Source: an uncultured Ruminococcus sp. (GTDB taxonomy: Bacteria; Bacillota; Clostridia; Oscillospirales; Acutalibacteraceae). Taken from it: a stretch of 41,226 nt of DNA. Positions 1 through 9,594 of the stretch are shown here, piece by piece; positions within the stretch are counted from its first letter, which is position 1, and every line of letters begins with the position of its first letter. The stretch is taken from contig CAJODI010000002.1 of NCBI GenBank assembly GCA_905233145.1, positions 1 through 41,226 of the forward strand. The letters are read 5' to 3'. The position numbers and the translations under genes are program-made. The notes beneath the pieces are model-generated. The model was not told the DNA's origin. It worked only from the letters and a program-made list of their open reading frames with translations, and searched no databases.

Positions 1-108
1 TGATGACTTCTTCTTTACCTTGATTCGTTATCTGTCTATCCCTTCTGTTCGTTCATCCCACAAATTTCCGTGATGAACCCAACATTTTGCATAATATTCC
101 AAAAAAAT

Positions 109-144
109 ACAGCGTTTCCACCCATAGACAGGAGGAAACGCTGT
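109..144 (-). terminator. Rho-independent terminator of metA
   Basis: 11-bp perfect stem ACAGCGTTTCC/GGAAACGCTGT; on the minus strand followed by a T run (complement of aaaaaaa 101-107). Confidence 0.85.
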
Positions 145-170
145 TAAAATTTATAGCAATTGCCGTTAAT

Positions 171-1115
171 TTATTTTCCCTGTTTTGCGAACGGCTTGTT
201 TTTGATCTCCTTCAAATCATACGGCGTAGCCTGATACACAAAGTAGTTCAGCCAGTTTGTGTAGAGCAGGGTCGCGTTGCTTCGCCAAACCAGTCTGGGA
301 GTTCTGGTCGTGTCGCCGTTCGGAAAATAGTTGTGCGGCACACGCGGATTTATTCCGCGGCTTTGGTCGCGGAAAAATTCCTTTGCCAAGGTGTCGCGGT
401 CGTATTCGGCGTGACCGGTCACAAAAAAATGTCTGCCGCTTTTGTTACACACAATGCTCACGCCTGCGCGCTCGGATATCGCGAGGATCTCAAGCTTTTT
501 GCATGAGCGGATGTCATCCTCGTCAACGCCGGTGTAGCGCGAATGAGGAATAGAAAACTCGTCGTCAAAGCCCCTCATCAGCGGATGGCGAGGATCAAGC
601 ACGGTGTGACGGTAAATCCCGCTGAGCTTTTCGGGAAGCAGCTTTTTTTGTATTCCATAGTGATAATAAAGCCCTGCCTGCGCACCCCAGCAGATGTGAA
701 AGGTTGAAAAAACATTGCGCTTTGACCATTCCATGATCTCGCAGAGCTCTTCCCAGTAGTCAACTTCTTCAAAATCGAGCTGCTCAACCGGTGCGCCGGT
801 GATTATCATTCCATCAAACGACTCGTCCCTGACCTCGTCAAAGGTCTTGTAGAAGGTCGTCAGATGGTGATACGAGGTGTTTTTTGAGATGTGAGTAGCC
901 ATCTGCAAAAGCTCAATGTCCACCTGCAAAGGGCTGTTGCCCAGAAGCCTGAGGAGCTGGGTTTCGGTTTCGATTTTTGTGGGCATAAGATTAAGAATCA
1001 GTATTTTCAGCGGACGAATATCCTGCCTGATCGCCACGTCGTCCGGCATGACAAAGATATTTTCCCCTTCCAAAATCTTAATCGCCGGTAAATTGCTTTG
1101 AACCTTAATCGGCAT
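171..1115 (-). CDS. metA: Homoserine O-succinyl/acetyltransferase MetA
   Basis: ORF protein [64 protein letters not shown] is characteristic of MetA. Start refined from 1142 to ATG at 1115, which has GAGGTG upstream. Confidence 0.95.
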   Translation of the reverse strand: MPIKVQSNLPAIKILEGENIFVMPDDVAIRQDIRPLKILILNLMPTKIETETQLLRLLGNSPLQVDIELLQMATHISKNTSYHHLTTFYKTFDEVRDESFDGMIITGAPVEQLDFEEVDYWEELCEIMEWSKRNVFSTFHICWGAQAGLYYHYGIQKKLLPEKLSGIYRHTVLDPRHPLMRGFDDEFSIPHSRYTGVDEDDIRSCKKLEILAISERAGVSIVCNKSGRHFFVTGHAEYDRDTLAKEFFRDQSRGINPRVPHNYFPNGDTTRTPRLVWRSNATLLYTNWLNYFVYQATPYDLKEIKNKPFAKQGK

Positions 1116-1207
1116 ATCTCTCACCTCACTTATAAAAATCAATAGTTATACAGTCGGGAACAAACGCATCCTGCAAGAAAACGCTTCTTCCCGACCGAAA
1201 TTGTCAA

Positions 1208-2647
1208 TTAATATTGCTTGCCCCAGTAAACCATATGCTTTGCAGGCTTTCCGCAGCAAACGCAGGTGTCTGCAAGGTGCTCCTCTTCAAAGGGTATGCA
1301 TCTGCTCTTTACGCCGCCTGTAGCGTCCTTAAGCTTGTCCTCGCACTCGCTGTCGCCGCACCACATAGCCTTGATAAAGCCGGGATGATTCTTGGCAATA
1401 TCTATAAACTCGTCGTAGCTTGTCGCGGTAAAGGTCTTTTCCTGAGTATTTTTAAGTGCGCGGTCATACATATCGTTGTGGATAGTATCAAGTAGCTTTT
1501 CAACAAACTCAACAAGCTCCGAAAGCGGCACGAACGCCTTTTCTCTGGTGTCGCGTCTTACAACAACGCACTGGTTCTTTTCGATATCCTTGGGACCGAT
1601 TTCAACTCTTACCGGAACGCCCTTCATCTCGTATTCGGCAAATTTCCAGCCGGGCTGTTTGTCGCTGTCGTCAAGCTTAACTCTGAATTTTGGGGCAAGC
1701 TCGGCTTTAAGCTCATTAGCCTTGTCGAGAACGCCTTCCTTGTGCTGAGCTATGGGAATAATCGCAACCTGAATCGGAGCAATCCTCGGAGGAAGCACAA
1801 GTCCGTCGTCGTCGCTGTGAACCATAATCAAAGCGCCGATCATTCGCGTCGAAACGCCCCAAGAGGTTTGATGCGGAAAATGAAGCTTGTTGTCCTTGCC
1901 GGTGTAGGTAATTCCAAAGCTCTTGGCAAAGCCGTCGCCAAAATAGTGCGAGGTTCCGCCCTGAAGAGCAACGCCGTTGTGCATCATTGGTTCAATTGTA
2001 TATGTAGCTTCCGCTCCGGCGAATTTTTCTTTTTCGGTTTTTTGACCGATCACTGCCGGGATCGCAAGGGTTTCACGATAAAAATCGTTGTATACGTGGA
2101 GCATACGCAGGGTCTCCTCCTGAGCCTCCTCGGGGGTTTCGTGCATTGTATGACCCTCCTGCCACAAAAACTCAGAGGTGCGCAGGAACGGACGAGTAGT
2201 TTTTTCCCATCTTACTACGCTGCACCACTGATTATAAAGCTTTGGCAGGTCGCGGTAGGTATTGATAACCTTTTTGTAGTGCTCACAGAAAAGGGTCTCC
2301 GAGGTTGGGCGAACAGCCAAACGCTCGTTGAGCTTTTCCTGGCCGCCGATCGTTACCCATGCACATTCGGGAGCAAATCCCTCAACGTGATCCTTCTCCT
2401 TTTGGAGCAGGCTTTCGGGGATAAACATCGGCATATATACATTTTCGTGGCCGGTTTCCTTAAAGCGGCGATCAAGGTCAGCCTGTATATTTTCCCAAAT
2501 TGCGTAGCCGTATGGACGAATAACCATGCAGCCCTTCACGCCGGAGTAATCAACCAGCTCTGCTTTTTTTACTATGTCTGTGTACCATTTTGCAAAGTCC
2601 TCGTCGCGGCTTGTGATAGCCTCGACCATTTTTTTATTATCAGCCAT
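1208..2647 (-). CDS. proS: Prolyl-tRNA synthetase, archaeal/eukaryotic-like type (ProS3)
   Basis: Class II aaRS motifs ([41 protein letters not shown]), 479 aa, Cys-containing C-terminal extension; no bacterial-type insertion domain visible. Confidence 0.95.
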   Translation of the reverse strand: MADNKKMVEAITSRDEDFAKWYTDIVKKAELVDYSGVKGCMVIRPYGYAIWENIQADLDRRFKETGHENVYMPMFIPESLLQKEKDHVEGFAPECAWVTIGGQEKLNERLAVRPTSETLFCEHYKKVINTYRDLPKLYNQWCSVVRWEKTTRPFLRTSEFLWQEGHTMHETPEEAQEETLRMLHVYNDFYRETLAIPAVIGQKTEKEKFAGAEATYTIEPMMHNGVALQGGTSHYFGDGFAKSFGITYTGKDNKLHFPHQTSWGVSTRMIGALIMVHSDDDGLVLPPRIAPIQVAIIPIAQHKEGVLDKANELKAELAPKFRVKLDDSDKQPGWKFAEYEMKGVPVRVEIGPKDIEKNQCVVVRRDTREKAFVPLSELVEFVEKLLDTIHNDMYDRALKNTQEKTFTATSYDEFIDIAKNHPGFIKAMWCGDSECEDKLKDATGGVKSRCIPFEEEHLADTCVCCGKPAKHMVYWGKQY

Positions 2648-2751
2648 AAAAATCTCCTCCGTAACGGAAATATTATCGTAATATTTCTATTATACTACAT
2701 ATAAAAAATTTTTCAAGTTTTTATACTATTTTCTGATAAAACACAGCCGCC

Positions 2752-2790
2752 GGGCAATTCAAAATCCGAATCGCACGGCGGTTTTTAAAT
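2752..2790. terminator. Putative bidirectional terminator between argF and proS
   Basis: CCGCC...GGCGG hairpin followed by TTTTT on the + strand; weaker T-rich tail on the - strand. Confidence 0.5.
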
Positions 2791-2802
2791 TCGCTTATAA
2801 AC

Positions 2803-3738
2803 TTACCTCTCCGAGCCTTCGGCTTTGTCAGAATCTGTCATGCACTGTACAAGCACAGCCTTTTGAGCGTGGAGGCGGTTTTCTGCTTCCTCAAAGATTT
2901 CGTTCGCGTGAGCCTCAAACACCTCGGCGGTGATTTCCTCTCCGCGGTGAGCCGGCAGGCAGTGAAGCACCATGCACTCGGCGTTAGCCTGAGCCATAAG
3001 CTCGTCGTTCACCTGATATCCCTCAAACGCAGCCTCGCGGATCTTCTTCTCTTCCTCCTGACCCATTGAAGCCCAAACGTCAGTCAAAATCACGTCGGCG
3101 TTCTTTGCCGCTTTCATCGGGTCGCGAACTATCTCAAATTTGTCGCCGTACTGCTTGCCGAATTCAACAATATTTTCGGGCGGCATATAGTCCTCGGGGC
3201 ACGCAGCAGAAAAACTCATTCCGGTTTTGAGCGCGCCGACGATCAGCGAATTCATCATATTGTTGCCGTCGCCGATAAAGCACATTTTCAGTCCCTCAAG
3301 CTTGCCCTTGAACTCGCGGATCGTCATCAAATCAGCAAGCACCTGGCACGGATGGCAATAGTCTGTCAGTCCGTTGATGATCGGGATCGAGCCGTACTCG
3401 GCAAGAGCTTCGACCTCGCTCTGCTCAAAGGTACGGATCATGATCGCGTCAATAAAGCGCGAGAGCACCCTTGCGGTGTCCTGAACCGGCTCGCCCCTGC
3501 CGATTTGCAGGTCGTTTGACGAGAGGAACAGCGGATATCCGCCGAGCTGAGTCATGCCCACTTCAAAGGATACGCGCGTTCTTGTGCTGGATTTTTCAAA
3601 AATCATTCCAAGGGTTTTGCCCTTCAAAAGCTTGTGCTCAATTCCGTGCTTCTGCTCATATTTTAACTGGTCGGCAAGGTTCAGGGTGTTCATGATTTCT
3701 TCCGTTGACCAGTCCTGCAATTTAAGTAAATGCTTCAT
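2803..3738 (-). CDS. argF: Ornithine carbamoyltransferase
   Basis: STRTR carbamoyl-phosphate motif (EKSSTRTRVSFEVGMTQLGG), HCLPAHRGEEI, TDVWASMGQEEE. Confidence 0.96.
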   Translation of the reverse strand: MKHLLKLQDWSTEEIMNTLNLADQLKYEQKHGIEHKLLKGKTLGMIFEKSSTRTRVSFEVGMTQLGGYPLFLSSNDLQIGRGEPVQDTARVLSRFIDAIMIRTFEQSEVEALAEYGSIPIINGLTDYCHPCQVLADLMTIREFKGKLEGLKMCFIGDGNNMMNSLIVGALKTGMSFSAACPEDYMPPENIVEFGKQYGDKFEIVRDPMKAAKNADVILTDVWASMGQEEEKKIREAAFEGYQVNDELMAQANAECMVLHCLPAHRGEEITAEVFEAHANEIFEEAENRLHAQKAVLVQCMTDSDKAEGSER

Positions 3739-3741
3739 AGT

Positions 3742-4908
3742 TTATCCCTCCAAGGTGGTATTAAGTATAGCTACTGCTTCGTCAAGCTCCTCGCGGCTGA
3801 TCATCAGCGGCGGCAGCATTCTCAGCAGATTTTTTGCCGTAATTATCAAAAGTCCGTTTTTAACGCAGCTTGCGGCAACCTCGTGAACGTCGCCTTCGCA
3901 AAGCTCGATCCCAACCATAAGGCCCATTCTTCTGACGTTTTTTACGCCTTCAAGCTCAAGCAGCTTGTTTTCAAGATACTTTCCCTTTGCCTCGACCTCG
4001 TCCAAAAAGCCCTCAGAGGTCAAAACGTCCAAAACATAATTTGCGCCGGCGCAAACAACGGGATTCGCGCCAAAGGTGGTGCCGTGGGTCGAGGGCTGCA
4101 TAACCTCGCCGAGCTTTTCGGAACATATACAAGCTCCAATCGGAAGTCCTCCGCCAAGTCCCTTTGCTGCCGTAATCAGGTCGGGCTTTACGCCGTAGTT
4201 TTCAAAGGCAAAGAGCTTTCCGGTTCTTCCGCAGCCGGTCTGGACCTCGTCAACAATAACGAGAATATCTTTCTCTTTGCAAAATTCAAACAAGCTTTTT
4301 ACATAGTCTGCGTCAAGAATATTTACTCCGCCCTCGCCCTGAATAAGCTCAAGCATAACAGCGCAGGTTTTGTCGGAAACCGCTTTTTCAAGCGCAGAAA
4401 AATCGTTAGCCTCGGCATAGACAAAGCCCTCGGTGAACGGAAAGAAAAAGTTGTGAAAAACCTCCTGACCGGTTGCCGAAAGAGTTGTTACCGTTCTTCC
4501 GTGAAAAGAATTTTTCAGCGTTACAATCTCATTTCTGCCGCTTCCGTACTTGTCAAAGCTGTATTTTCTCGCAATTTTAATCGCGCATTCATTTGCCTCC
4601 GCTCCGCTGTTGCCGAAGCAAACCTTTGCCATTCCGGTAAGGGTACACAGCTTTTCGGCAAGGTTTGAAGCCTGTTCGGAATAAAAATAGTTAGACATAT
4701 GCTGTAGCCTTGCCGCCTGAGCTGTGACAGCCTTTACCCAGCCGTCGTCGCAGTAGCCAAGGCTGTTTACGCCGATTCCGGAGGATACGTCAAGATATCT
4801 CTTGCCGTCCTCGTCATAAGCGACCACGCCCTTGCCGCTTTTGAGAGCAACGTCGTAGCGACCGTAGGTATGCATTATATACTTTAAATCTTTTTCTTTG
4901 GTATTCAA
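3742..4908 (-). CDS. argD: Acetylornithine aminotransferase
   Basis: Class III aminotransferase motifs (VDEVQTGCGRTGKLFAFE, PDLITAAKGLGGGLPIGA, GTTFGANPV). Probable TTG start one base after the upstream GNAT stop. Confidence 0.95.
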   Translation of the reverse strand: MNTKEKDLKYIMHTYGRYDVALKSGKGVVAYDEDGKRYLDVSSGIGVNSLGYCDDGWVKAVTAQAARLQHMSNYFYSEQASNLAEKLCTLTGMAKVCFGNSGAEANECAIKIARKYSFDKYGSGRNEIVTLKNSFHGRTVTTLSATGQEVFHNFFFPFTEGFVYAEANDFSALEKAVSDKTCAVMLELIQGEGGVNILDADYVKSLFEFCKEKDILVIVDEVQTGCGRTGKLFAFENYGVKPDLITAAKGLGGGLPIGACICSEKLGEVMQPSTHGTTFGANPVVCAGANYVLDVLTSEGFLDEVEAKGKYLENKLLELEGVKNVRRMGLMVGIELCEGDVHEVAASCVKNGLLIITAKNLLRMLPPLMISREELDEAVAILNTTLEG

Positions 4909-4909
4909 G

Positions 4910-5344
4910 TTATTTCGCCTCTTTTAACTGATGATTGTCGTATGAATAAACAAAAACATCGTCGCGTTTTTCAAAGCCGAAATCACGCCAAAAATTCTGA
5001 CCGATCTCGTTGTTTTGATAGCTGAAAATATGGGTCTTGTCAATGCCCTCGGCACGAATTTTTTTTATCGCCTTTTCAGCAAGCGCGTGACCTATATGTC
5101 TGCGCCGGTATTCGGGCAGCACCGCCATATGATGAATAAAGCCGCGTCTACCGTCGTGACCGGCAAGCACCGTTCCCACGATTTTTCCGTCAACTACGGC
5201 AACCTGGCTCATGCCCTCGTTGCGCCTGAGGTATCTGTCCATCTGACCTCTCTCGTCAGCCGCCGAAAGCGCACGCTTTGAGGTGGTCTGCCACATCTCA
5301 AAAACCTCGTCGTAGTCGTCAATTGTCATTGGTCTAATTATCAT
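4910..5344 (-). CDS. GNAT-family N-acetyltransferase embedded in the arginine operon
   Basis: GNAT acetyl-CoA binding motif region HHMAVLPEYRRRHIGHALAEKAI; tightly packed between argB and argD. Confidence 0.88.
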   Translation of the reverse strand: MIIRPMTIDDYDEVFEMWQTTSKRALSAADERGQMDRYLRRNEGMSQVAVVDGKIVGTVLAGHDGRRGFIHHMAVLPEYRRRHIGHALAEKAIKKIRAEGIDKTHIFSYQNNEIGQNFWRDFGFEKRDDVFVYSYDNHQLKEAK

Positions 5345-5353
5345 TTTCTATCC

Positions 5354-6205
5354 TTAATAAAACATAGTTCCGATTCCCTCGTCGCTGAAAAGCTCCAGAA
5401 GGATCGAATGCTCAAGCCTGCCGTCAATAATGTGCGCACGGCTCACGCCGTTTCTGACCGCCTCAACGCAGCAGTCGATTTTTGGGATCATGCCGCCCTT
5501 GATGATACCGTCTCTTTTAAGCATCGGCACCTCGCTGACATTGACAACCGGCATAAGCGAAGCCTCGTCGCTGACATCGCGCAACAGTCCGCGAATATCC
5601 GTCATAAGTATCAGTTTTTTTGCACCGATTTTTGCTGCGATCTGAGCCGCCGCAAGATCGGCGTTGATATTATAAACCTTGCCGTCATATCCTCCGGCGA
5701 TCGTTGAAACGATCGGAATATAGCCGTCTCTGAGAGCCATATTCAGCGGCTCCGGATTAACGTCGCGAATCTCGCCCACATAGCCGAGGTCATGCGCAGA
5801 AGCAAGCTTGTCTGCCATAAGCAGCTTGCCGTCAAGTCCGCAAAAACCGATAGCCTTTCCGCCGTGGCTTTCAAGCAACTGAACCAGACTTTTGTTCACC
5901 TTTCCGGCGAGCACCATCTGAACAATATCAATCGTCTCCTCGTCGGTCACGCGCATTCCGTCCTTGAACTCGCTCTTTTTGCCCACAGCGTCAAGCATGG
6001 CATTGATCTCCGGTCCTCCGCCGTGGACAAGCACAACATTGATCCCCACAAGCTGCATTAGTACCAAATCGCTCATAACCGCAGCTTTAAGATCTTCATT
6101 AATCATTGCGTTACCGCCGTATTTGACAACGATCGTCTCGCCCGCAAGCTTTTTTATATAGGGCATCGCCTGAATCAACACCCTTGCCCTTTTAGAATTA
6201 TCCAT
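5354..6205 (-). CDS. argB: Acetylglutamate kinase
   Basis: VVKYGGNAM, LVHGGGPEINAML, GGMIPKIDCCVEAV motifs. Confidence 0.96.
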   Translation of the reverse strand: MDNSKRARVLIQAMPYIKKLAGETIVVKYGGNAMINEDLKAAVMSDLVLMQLVGINVVLVHGGGPEINAMLDAVGKKSEFKDGMRVTDEETIDIVQMVLAGKVNKSLVQLLESHGGKAIGFCGLDGKLLMADKLASAHDLGYVGEIRDVNPEPLNMALRDGYIPIVSTIAGGYDGKVYNINADLAAAQIAAKIGAKKLILMTDIRGLLRDVSDEASLMPVVNVSEVPMLKRDGIIKGGMIPKIDCCVEAVRNGVSRAHIIDGRLEHSILLELFSDEGIGTMFY

Positions 6206-6254
6206 TTATTTTACCTCGTTACATACGTTTGTTTTCACGGAATCGTTATTTTCT

Positions 6255-6417
6255 CGACAATGCCTCGGAAATGATTTTCACCTCGGCTGTCTCGCTCCAT
6301 ACGTTTATTTTTTGGAAATTTTTTACGCGCTTCATGCGTTTATTTTTTTTGAAAGGTTAAACTCCCGACAATGCCTCGGAGATATTTTTCACCTCGGTTG
6401 CCATGCTTTATACGTTT
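6255..6417. repeat. Pair of 52-bp direct repeats in the argJ-argB intergenic region
   Basis: 6255-6306 (CGACAATGCCTCGGAAATGATTTTCACCTCGG...ATACGTTT) and 6366-6417 (CGACAATGCCTCGGAGATATTTTTCACCTCGG...ATACGTTT), equal length, most positions identical by eye. Confidence 0.75.
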
Positions 6418-6455
6418 CTGTTTATGGCTTTCGTTCCCTTAATTGATCGAAAAAT

Positions 6456-7682
6456 TTATGTCCTGTAATCTCCGTTGATTTTTACGTAATCGTATGTCAA
6501 ATCGCAGCCGTAGGCTTCTGCCTTGCCCTCGCCGTCGTTCAGGCTGACTGCAACGGTGATTTCTTTTTCAAGCAAGATCTCCTTTGCTTTTTCCTCGGAA
6601 AATTCAACGCCTGCGCCGTTTTCACAAACCAAGATCTCGCCCTTTGGCGATTCAAACTCGACCTTCACCTTACTTACGTCAACGTCCGCGCCGCTGTAGC
6701 CTATCGCGCACAGCACCCTGCCCCAGTTTGCGTCCGCGCCGTACATTGCGGCTTTGAACAAGCTTGAACAGATTATGCTCTTTGAAACCATAACGGCGTC
6801 TTTTTTGGTTTTGGCGCCGTCAACCGAGCAAATCAGCAGTTTTGTTGCGCCCTCGCCGTCAGCGGCAAGCTTTTTTGCAAGCGATTTGAACGCCTCTGTA
6901 AGTGCGCCGACAAACACCCGGTAATCCTCGTTTTTCTCACGTATCTCATTGTTTCCGGCAAGTCCGGAAGCCATGATTGCAAGCGTGTCGTTTGTTGAGG
7001 TGTCGCCGTCCACGCTCACCATATTGTAGCTGTCCTCGACCGCCTCGCGCAGAGCTTCCTCCAGCATTTCGGCAGAAACAGCCGCGTCGGTTGTGACAAA
7101 AGAAAGCATTGTTCCCATATTGATATGGATCATTCCGCTGCCCTTTGCGATTCCGCCGATTGTAACGGTTTTGCCGCCAAGCTCAACCTGCATAGCCATT
7201 TCTTTTTTTACGGTGTCGGTGGTCATGATCGCTTCGGCAGCGTTGGTTCCGCCGTCCTTGCTCAGCTTGCCCTTCATCATCGCAGCACCCTTTATAACAG
7301 GCTCGATTGGAAGCGGCTGACCGATAACTCCGGTCGAGGCTACTATCACGTCCTCCGCCTTTACTCCGAGGGTCTCGGCAGCGATTTCGCACATTCTTTG
7401 AGCGATTTCGATTCCGTCGGCGTTGCAGGTGTTGGCGTTGCCCGAATTTACGATAACCGCCTGAGCCACTCCGTTTTGAAGGTGCTTCTTTGTCACCGTA
7501 ATAGTTGAGCTTTTCACCAAATTTTTGGTATATACCGCCGCTGCCGCGCAGGGCTTTTCGCAGTATATCAGCGCGAGGTCGCGCTTAGTTTTATTTGACG
7601 GTTTGATCCCGGCGCAAACTCCCTGAGCCGAAAAGCCCAGCGGAGAAGTCACGCCGCCGTCGATAAATTTATATTTAATCAT
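6456..7682 (-). CDS. argJ: Bifunctional ornithine acetyltransferase / N-acetylglutamate synthase ArgJ
   Basis: MIKYKFIDGGVTSPLGFSAQGVCAGIK start; GMIHINMGTMLSFVTTDA with the conserved Thr of the autoproteolysis-type site. Confidence 0.95.
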   Translation of the reverse strand: MIKYKFIDGGVTSPLGFSAQGVCAGIKPSNKTKRDLALIYCEKPCAAAAVYTKNLVKSSTITVTKKHLQNGVAQAVIVNSGNANTCNADGIEIAQRMCEIAAETLGVKAEDVIVASTGVIGQPLPIEPVIKGAAMMKGKLSKDGGTNAAEAIMTTDTVKKEMAMQVELGGKTVTIGGIAKGSGMIHINMGTMLSFVTTDAAVSAEMLEEALREAVEDSYNMVSVDGDTSTNDTLAIMASGLAGNNEIREKNEDYRVFVGALTEAFKSLAKKLAADGEGATKLLICSVDGAKTKKDAVMVSKSIICSSLFKAAMYGADANWGRVLCAIGYSGADVDVSKVKVEFESPKGEILVCENGAGVEFSEEKAKEILLEKEITVAVSLNDGEGKAEAYGCDLTYDYVKINGDYRT

Positions 7683-7692
7683 GATTTCCTCA

Positions 7693-7855
7693 AGGGCACC
7701 TCTAAAAATTCACTGTTGTTCAAAGGTGCGGATATTTTATAGTAGATTTTTGTCAAAACGACGATGTCATACTGACGTATAACGAGGAGTTTTGGCAGAA
7801 ATATGCTGTGAAAGATTTGTGACTATGGGCAGCTATGAATTTTTAGTGGTGCCCT
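7693..7855. mobile_element. MITE-like element, copy 1, between argJ and argC
   Basis: Terminal inverted repeats AGGGCACCTCTAAAAATTCA (7693-7712) and TGAATTTTTAGTGGTGCCCT (7836-7855), 19/20 complementary; non-coding interior; homologous copy at 33981-34141. Confidence 0.8.
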
Positions 7856-8888
7856 AAAATGCAGGCGGAACAATAACAAGTCCCGTCTTTTCGTCAAGTC
7901 CGAAAATAATGTTCATATTTTGGATTGCCTGACCTGCCGCGCCCTTTACCATATTGTCAATTGCGGCGCAGGCAACAAGCTTGTTCGCGCGCGGATCGTG
8001 ATGGATCGAAACGTCGCAGAAATTTGAATAGCGAACGTTGTGGATATCGGCGCAGCTTCCGTCGTCAAGCAGTCTTACAAAGAATTCGTCCTTGTAGTAA
8101 TACTCATAAGCCTTGCGGATCTGCTCAAAACTTACTCCGTCCTTGATATCGGCGTAAACCGTCGCCAGAATTCCTCTGTTGACCGGCAAAAGATGCGGAA
8201 CAAAGGTAATCGTCACATTTTCGCCGCTCAGCTTTGAGAGCGTCTGCTCGATCTCGGGAGTGTGGCGGTGGCTTGCAACCTTGTAGGCGTGAAAGCCCTC
8301 ATTAAGCTCCGGAAAATGGCTGCCCTGAGTAGGCTTTCTGCCTGCGCCGGTAACGCCGCTCTTGCAGTCGCAGATAATACCCTTGGTTTCAATCAATCCG
8401 TTCACAATTGCCGGAGCGATCGCGAGCGGAGAACAGGTCGTATAACAGCCGGGGTTTGCCACCAACTTTTTACCCTTTATTTTGTCTCTGAAAAATTCCG
8501 GCAAGCCGTAAACGCTCTGAGCGTGAAGCTCCTTGTCAAGAAATTTTCCGCCGTACCATTCGGCGTATTCGTCCTCGCTTTCAAGGCGAAAATCCGCGCC
8601 GAGGTCAATGAACGCCTTGCCGCTGTCAATGCATTTTTTGCCAAGCTCCTGCGAAAGTCCGTGAGGAAGCGCGGCAAAAATAACGTCGCTTTTCTCAACG
8701 ACCGCGTCCTGATTTTCGCATGTCATATCGTTTAAAAATTTATAAGAGGGATACACCTCGCTGAGCTTTTGACCCTCAAACGAAACCGAGCTGATCGCCG
8801 CGATCTCCGCCTCGGGGTGAGCTGTTATCAGCCGCACAAGCTCCACGCCGGCATATCCGGTCGCACCCACAATTCCTACCTTTATCAT
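7854..8888 (-). CDS. argC: N-acetyl-gamma-glutamyl-phosphate reductase
   Basis: MIKVGIVGATGYAGVELVRLI start and NPGCYTTCSPLAIAP active-site Cys. Start refined from 8972 to ATG at 8888 with AGGAGAG upstream. Confidence 0.96.
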   Translation of the reverse strand: MIKVGIVGATGYAGVELVRLITAHPEAEIAAISSVSFEGQKLSEVYPSYKFLNDMTCENQDAVVEKSDVIFAALPHGLSQELGKKCIDSGKAFIDLGADFRLESEDEYAEWYGGKFLDKELHAQSVYGLPEFFRDKIKGKKLVANPGCYTTCSPLAIAPAIVNGLIETKGIICDCKSGVTGAGRKPTQGSHFPELNEGFHAYKVASHRHTPEIEQTLSKLSGENVTITFVPHLLPVNRGILATVYADIKDGVSFEQIRKAYEYYYKDEFFVRLLDDGSCADIHNVRYSNFCDVSIHHDPRANKLVACAAIDNMVKGAAGQAIQNMNIIFGLDEKTGLVIVPPAF

Positions 8889-8913
8889 AATTCTCTCCTG
8901 TTGGTTTTTTATC

Positions 8914-8988
8914 GTAGGGGCGCACCTGCGTGTGCGCCCTAAACTGCAAAGTTCATCTTTGAGGTCGCACACATGGGTGCGTCCCTAC
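8914..8988. repeat. REP/BIME-like palindromic unit 1
   Basis: GTAGGGGCGCACCTGCGTGTGCGCCC ... GGTCGCACACATGGGTGCGTCCCTAC; arms form an imperfect inverted repeat, and the left arm contains its own hairpin GGGCGCAC/GTGCGCCC. Confidence 0.85.
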
Positions 8989-9009
8989 AGTATTATGTCA
9001 ACGGTTTTC

Positions 9010-9087
9010 CGTAGGGGCGCACCTGCGTGTGCGCCCTGAACTGCAAAGTTTCATCTTTGAGGTCGCACACTTGGGTGCGACCCTACG
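9010..9087. repeat. REP/BIME-like palindromic unit 2 (direct copy of unit 1)
   Basis: CGTAGGGGCGCACCTGCGTGTGCGCCCTGAACTGCAAAGTTTCATCTTTGAGGTCGCACACTTGGGTGCGACCCTACG; nearly identical to unit 1; ends 4 nt from the RAYT stop codon. Confidence 0.88.
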
Positions 9088-9090
9088 GTA

Positions 9091-9594
9091 TCAATAAAAC
9101 TCACTATAATATTTGTCAAAAATCCATTTTATTGGGTTTTCTTCAATATATTTTCTGATTTCTTTCAAATCTCTTTCATTTCTGATAATATGTTCATAAT
9201 ATCCTCGTTGCCAAACATGCTTTTCAAACGGAGCTGCTTTTCCGCTTTTCACAAGCTTTATATATTTGTTTGTTGTTTGTGTTTTAAACCATTTTATAAT
9301 ATCAGACAAAAATAAATCTGAATTTGAATCAAGTTTAAAAAGAATAAAATGAAGATGATTTGGCATAACACAAAAACAATCAATATTTATTCCGGGATAT
9401 TTTTCTTCAAGAGATTTCAACGTTTGAGCAATCATTTCTCCGCATATATTGGGATAAACTCTCAATTTAGAGTTATTCTCCGAAACGCTGCCCAATATAT
9501 TTTTTCTGTTGTATGTACATACGGTTACAAAGTACGCGCTGTTTTGCGAATAATCAAAGTAAGGTATTCTAAGCTGTTTTCTTGAATAAAACAT
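9091..9594 (-). CDS. REP-associated tyrosine transposase (RAYT / TnpA_REP, Y1 HUH family)
   Basis: YFVTVCTYNRKNIL, HUH motif CVMPNHLHFILF, and catalytic-Tyr region WQRGYYEHIIRNERDLKEIRKYIEENPIKW. Confidence 0.93.
   Translation of the reverse strand: MFYSRKQLRIPYFDYSQNSAYFVTVCTYNRKNILGSVSENNSKLRVYPNICGEMIAQTLKSLEEKYPGINIDCFCVMPNHLHFILFKLDSNSDLFLSDIIKWFKTQTTNKYIKLVKSGKAAPFEKHVWQRGYYEHIIRNERDLKEIRKYIEENPIKWIFDKYYSEFY

Noticed and set aside
2648-2802. T-box riboswitch upstream of proS
   Set aside because: Interval too short and no AGGGTGGNACCGCG-like T-box sequence seen.
7693-7855. Attenuator or riboswitch of argJ
   Set aside because: A homologous copy occurs at an unrelated locus (33981-34141) with the same termini, so a mobile element is the better explanation.
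8889-8972. N-terminal extension of argC in the ORF track
   Set aside because: Extension runs into the REP-like unit; the family start MIKVGIVGATGYAG with RBS is at 8888.
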